Below, piece after piece: positions 61,353-64,000 of a DNA stretch of 64,000 bases. The translations under genes were made by a program, and so were the position numbers. This stretch comes from Bradyrhizobium sp. CCGUVB4N (GTDB lineage: Bacteria > Pseudomonadota > Alphaproteobacteria > Rhizobiales > Xanthobacteraceae). Within the stretch, counting starts at the first letter, position 1; each line of letters opens with the position of its first letter. The notes under the pieces are model-generated. The model was not told the origin of the DNA. It was given only the letters and a program-made list of their open reading frames with translations, and did no database searches. The stretch lies in NCBI RefSeq assembly GCF_024199945.1, contig NZ_JANADP010000001.1, positions 7,688,001 through 7,752,000 of the forward strand, given 5' to 3'.

Positions 61353-62192
61353 ATGTTGACAAGAGTTCCCCTGCAAGCGGCGATTGGCGTCGCGACAACC
61401 TTGCTTGCGTCGTTGTTGGCGATGGGCGCCCACGCCGACGACGCTTCACTGTGGCAGCGCGACGGACATTCCGCGGTGCGATTGCTCGCGGGATCGCGTA
61501 GCGGCGCGGTCCTGCTCGGCGGTATCGCGTTCCAGCTGCAACCCGGCTGGAAGACCTATTGGCGCATGCCCGGCGATTCAGGCGTGCCGCCGCGGTTCGA
61601 CTTCTCCAAGTCGGACAATGTCGAAGCGGTGACCGTGATGTGGCCGGCGCCGCTGAAATTCGACGACGGCGCAGGCGGTCATTCGATCGGCTATCACGAC
61701 CAGATCGTGCTGCCCTTGCGCATCGTGGCCAAGGCTGCCGACAAGCCGGTGACGCTGCGCGCCGAGATCAACTACGCTGTCTGCGAAAAGCTCTGCATTC
61801 CCGTCGAGGCCAATGTCGAGCTCGGCTTCAACAACGTCGCCTCGACCGAGGACGCCAATCTGCGCACGGCCCTCGACACCGTGCCGAAGCCCGCCACCAT
61901 CGGCGATCCCAATCCGCTAACCATTCGCGACGTCAAGCGCGACGGCCCCAAGAACGTGGTGGTCGACGTCGTTGCGCCCGCGGACAGCAAGGTCAATCTG
62001 TTCGTGGAAGGGCCGACGCCCGAATGGTCGTTGCCGATTCCAGACCTGGTCGAGCACACCCCGCCCGGCGTGAAGCGGTTTTCCTTCGAGCTCGACGGAT
62101 TGCCGCCGGGCGTCAAGCCCGACGGTGCAGCGCTGAAGTTCACGCTGGTCGGGCCGGAGAAATCGTACGAGTTCAATACGAATTTGGAGTAG
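61353..62192 (+). CDS. Exported DsbD N-terminal-domain-like protein (stand-alone)
   Basis: A 279-residue periplasmic protein. A signal peptide (about 1-28) is followed by the DsbD-alpha/DsbC-like immunoglobulin fold (about 35-155) with WKTYWRMPGDSGVPPRFDF and NYAVCEKLCIPVEANVEL near 140-157, whose CxxxC could carry the reactive thiols. The membrane and thioredoxin domains of full DsbD are absent, so a separate partner must feed electrons, or the domain may be a substrate-side shuttle. The C-terminal part (about 170-279) is a further beta-rich domain. No cytochrome-maturation gene is adjacent. Confidence 0.83.
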   Translation: MLTRVPLQAAIGVATTLLASLLAMGAHADDASLWQRDGHSAVRLLAGSRSGAVLLGGIAFQLQPGWKTYWRMPGDSGVPPRFDFSKSDNVEAVTVMWPAPLKFDDGAGGHSIGYHDQIVLPLRIVAKAADKPVTLRAEINYAVCEKLCIPVEANVELGFNNVASTEDANLRTALDTVPKPATIGDPNPLTIRDVKRDGPKNVVVDVVAPADSKVNLFVEGPTPEWSLPIPDLVEHTPPGVKRFSFELDGLPPGVKPDGAALKFTLVGPEKSYEFNTNLE

Positions 62193-62216
62193 CCCGGGCT
62201 GTCGCGGCACTCTCAG

Positions 62217-62352
62217 CTGTCGTCCCGGACAAGCGAAGCGCCGATCCGGGACCCATACGCCGCAGCAATAGTTTTGCGAAGGCTCGGAGTTGCCAGCGAG
62301 CACCACACTGCTCCCTGTGGTTATGGGTCCCGGCCTTCGCCGGGACGACAGC
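62217..62352. repeat. Palindromic intergenic repeat, GTCCCGGACAAGCG type
   Basis: CTGTCGTCCCGGACAAGCGA, GATCCGGGACCCATACGCC, TTATGGGTCCCGGCC and TTCGCCGGGACGACAGC in the same order as 14039-14177. It fills most of the roughly 280 bp before the flippase gene. Confidence 0.75.
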
Positions 62353-62471
62353 GGGGGTTGGCGCGACACCAAGGACAGCACGCCCCACCCAACCGAATCT
62401 TAACGAATGGTTGCTAATCCCGAGCCCGCCGCAGCACGCGGAACGCCCGGGGATTCCCAGAATTGGCCGTG

Positions 62472-63830
62472 ATGGATGCAGAACCCGTAACGACCGGACC
62501 GGCCGGGCTGATCGCGCGGCTGCGCGCCAGGCTGACCGGCGGTTCGAGCGAAGCGTCGCTGACGCGGCGGCTGGCCGGCACCATCTTCATCATTCGCGTG
62601 ATCAGCGCGGGACTTGCCTATTTCTCGCAGGTCCTGCTCGCGCGCTGGATGGGGACATCCGACTACGGCATTTATGTCTATGTCTGGACCTGGGTGCTGC
62701 TGCTCGGCAGCATGATGGATTTTGGTATCTCGGCGTCCGCGCAAAAAATCATTCCGGAATATCGCGCCAGCGGTGACCATGCGCTGCTGCGCGGCTTTCT
62801 CTCGGGCAGCCGTTGGCTGACCTTCGCCTTCTCCACGCTGGTGTCGCTGGGACTCGCCGGCGTCGTCAAGCTGCTGTCGCCCTGGATCAATCCGGCCGAA
62901 GAGCTGCCACTCTATATCGGCTGCATGACGCTGCCCGCCTTCGTCGTCGCCAACACCCAGGACGGCATCGCGCGCTCGCATGACTGGATGCAGCTCGGCC
63001 TGATGCCGCAGTTCATCATCCGCCAGGCGCTGATCATCGGCATCACCGCCGGTGCCTTCCTGCTCGGCTATCATCTCGGCGCGATCGCCGCGATGGTGGC
63101 GAGCGCCGGCGCGGTCTGGATCGCGATGACCGGGCAGATGGTGGTGCTGAACCGCAAGCTCGCCGAGCACATCGCGCCCGGCCCCAAGGCCTATGACGTC
63201 AGTGGCTGGCTCGCGGTGTCGCTGCCGATCCTGCTGGTCGAAAGTTTCTACCTGCTCCTGTCCTACACGGACGTGCTGGTGCTGCAGCAGTTCCGCCCGT
63301 CCGACGAGGTCGGCGTCTACTTTGCTGTCGTCAAGACGCTGGCATTGGTCTCGTTCATTCATTACGCGATGTCGGCGACGACCGCGCATCGCTTCGCGGA
63401 ATACAACGCGCTCGGCGACAAGGCGCGGCTGTCGGCCTATGTCGCGCACGCCATCAACTGGACGTTCTGGCCGTCGCTGGCGGCGACCGCCGTGCTGCTC
63501 GCACTCGGCAAGCCCCTGCTCTGGCTGTTCGGGCCGCAATTCGTCGTCGGCTACGACATCATGTTCGTCGCCGCCATCGGCCTCGTGGTGCGTGCCGCCA
63601 TCGGCCCGGTGGAGCGCCTGCTCAACATGCTGGGCCAGCAGAAGATCTGCGCGCTGGCCTACGCCCTGGCGTTCGTGATGAACGTCGTGCTCTGCATCGC
63701 GCTGGTGCCACGCTTCGGCGGCCACGGCGCCGCGGCCGCGACCTCGATCTCGCTCACCTTCGAGACGGTACTGCTGTTCTGGATCGTGCGGCAGCGCCTG
63801 GGGCTGCACGTCCTGGCGTTTGGTAAATAG
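62472..63830 (+). CDS. Wzx-like polysaccharide/oligosaccharide flippase
   Basis: A 452-residue membrane protein of the MOP (polysaccharide biosynthesis/MATE-like) superfamily. The N-terminal helix RRLAGTIFIIRVISAGLAYFSQVLLARWMG and the following GTSDYGIYVYVWTWVLLLG are the family signature. About 12-14 hydrophobic segments continue to the C-terminus. It probably moves a lipid-linked oligosaccharide across the inner membrane. TTG (62463), GTG (62469) and ATG (62472) are possible starts, and ATG is used because none has a clear ribosome-binding site. No glycosyltransferase genes are visible in the remaining 170 bases, so its pathway cannot be told. Confidence 0.88.
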   Translation: MDAEPVTTGPAGLIARLRARLTGGSSEASLTRRLAGTIFIIRVISAGLAYFSQVLLARWMGTSDYGIYVYVWTWVLLLGSMMDFGISASAQKIIPEYRASGDHALLRGFLSGSRWLTFAFSTLVSLGLAGVVKLLSPWINPAEELPLYIGCMTLPAFVVANTQDGIARSHDWMQLGLMPQFIIRQALIIGITAGAFLLGYHLGAIAAMVASAGAVWIAMTGQMVVLNRKLAEHIAPGPKAYDVSGWLAVSLPILLVESFYLLLSYTDVLVLQQFRPSDEVGVYFAVVKTLALVSFIHYAMSATTAHRFAEYNALGDKARLSAYVAHAINWTFWPSLAATAVLLALGKPLLWLFGPQFVVGYDIMFVAAIGLVVRAAIGPVERLLNMLGQQKICALAYALAFVMNVVLCIALVPRFGGHGAAAATSISLTFETVLLFWIVRQRLGLHVLAFGK

Positions 63831-64000
63831 GTACGACGCGCCCGTCCCTGCCCGCGCCCCCGGGGAACGGCTGTCTCGCAACGCACCCGGGGACAGCGCG
63901 AATTGCCTGCCCTTTTCCATCTCAGAGCACAATTTTTCTTATTCCACCCAAGAGGTTGCGCCTCAGGGGAAATTTATTCTACGTCTTATTGCCCAACTGA
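63831..64000. other. Window end without recognised gene
   Basis: The last 170 bp become clearly richer in A+T (for example AATTTTTCTTATTCC and AAATTTATTCTACG). No coding frame or repeat was identified. It may be a promoter region of a gene beyond the window. Confidence 0.4.

Overview
The window is a high-GC chromosomal segment of an alphaproteobacterium, most likely Bradyrhizobium or a close relative in the Nitrobacteraceae. This is inferred from the proteins (RcdA/DUF1465, DUF4164 beside ZapA, many Tat substrates, soluble chemoreceptors with a C-terminal Cache-like sensor), from the zapA - 6S RNA - fau order, and from dense palindromic intergenic repeats of the kind seen in that group. No tRNA, rRNA, CRISPR array, integrase or prophage was recognised. 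One complete IS630-family element is present.

Layout. 1-5.6 kb: end of a glutamine amidotransferase, a DUF1348 protein, a YbgC thioesterase, a Tat-exported phosphoesterase, ruvCAB and yebC. 5.7-9.1 kb: two tandem soluble chemoreceptors with the sensor at the C-terminus. 9.8-13.8 kb: a three-gene molybdenum hydroxylase operon (2Fe-2S subunit, Mo subunit, tri-haem cytochrome). 14.2-16.5 kb: a Tat-exported cyclase-family hydrolase and a CobW-type metal chaperone. 16.8-19.6 kb: ymdB-like phosphodiesterase, fau, 6S RNA, zapA and a DUF4164 coiled-coil gene. 19.9-29.5 kb: a central-carbon block tkt-gap-pgk-fba(class II)-fda(class I), then a ThiE-like gene, a Sel1-repeat protein and an inositol monophosphatase family gene.

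30-36 kb: an isolated AAA ATPase, then an RND efflux operon (adaptor and pump). 36.1-38.3 kb: a DUF1295 membrane enzyme translationally coupled to a cyclopropane-fatty-acid-synthase-like methyltransferase. 38.5-41.4 kb: a MotA/TolQ-like channel with an OmpA/MotB-like partner, a GNAT acetyltransferase and a small anchored protein. 41.5-46.4 kb: ABC exporter, rpmE, rcdA, the IS630 element, a candidate small RNA and a DUF1192 gene. 46.5-52.7 kb: quinone oxidoreductase, a GGDEF-EAL protein, a DUF7662 protein and a Cache-GGDEF diguanylate cyclase. 52.9-57.7 kb: galU, an MltB-like lytic transglycosylase, an SGNH/DUF459 protein that has lost catalytic residues, and a CsbD-like stress protein. 57.8-63.8 kb: two divergent SDRs, a TfdA/TauD dioxygenase, YqgE, a lone DsbD-alpha-like protein and a Wzx-like flippase.

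Themes. Most genes are ordinary chromosomal housekeeping. The points most worth following are the MotA/OmpA motor-like pair outside any flagellar or Tol context, the SGNH pseudo-hydrolase beside a lytic transglycosylase, the inverted-architecture chemoreceptors (one with a PilZ-like insert, in a window that also carries two c-di-GMP genes), and a 16-bp palindrome nested in the hairpins of different intergenic repeats. Coordinates use the start codon judged most likely, which is often shorter than the maximal open frame.
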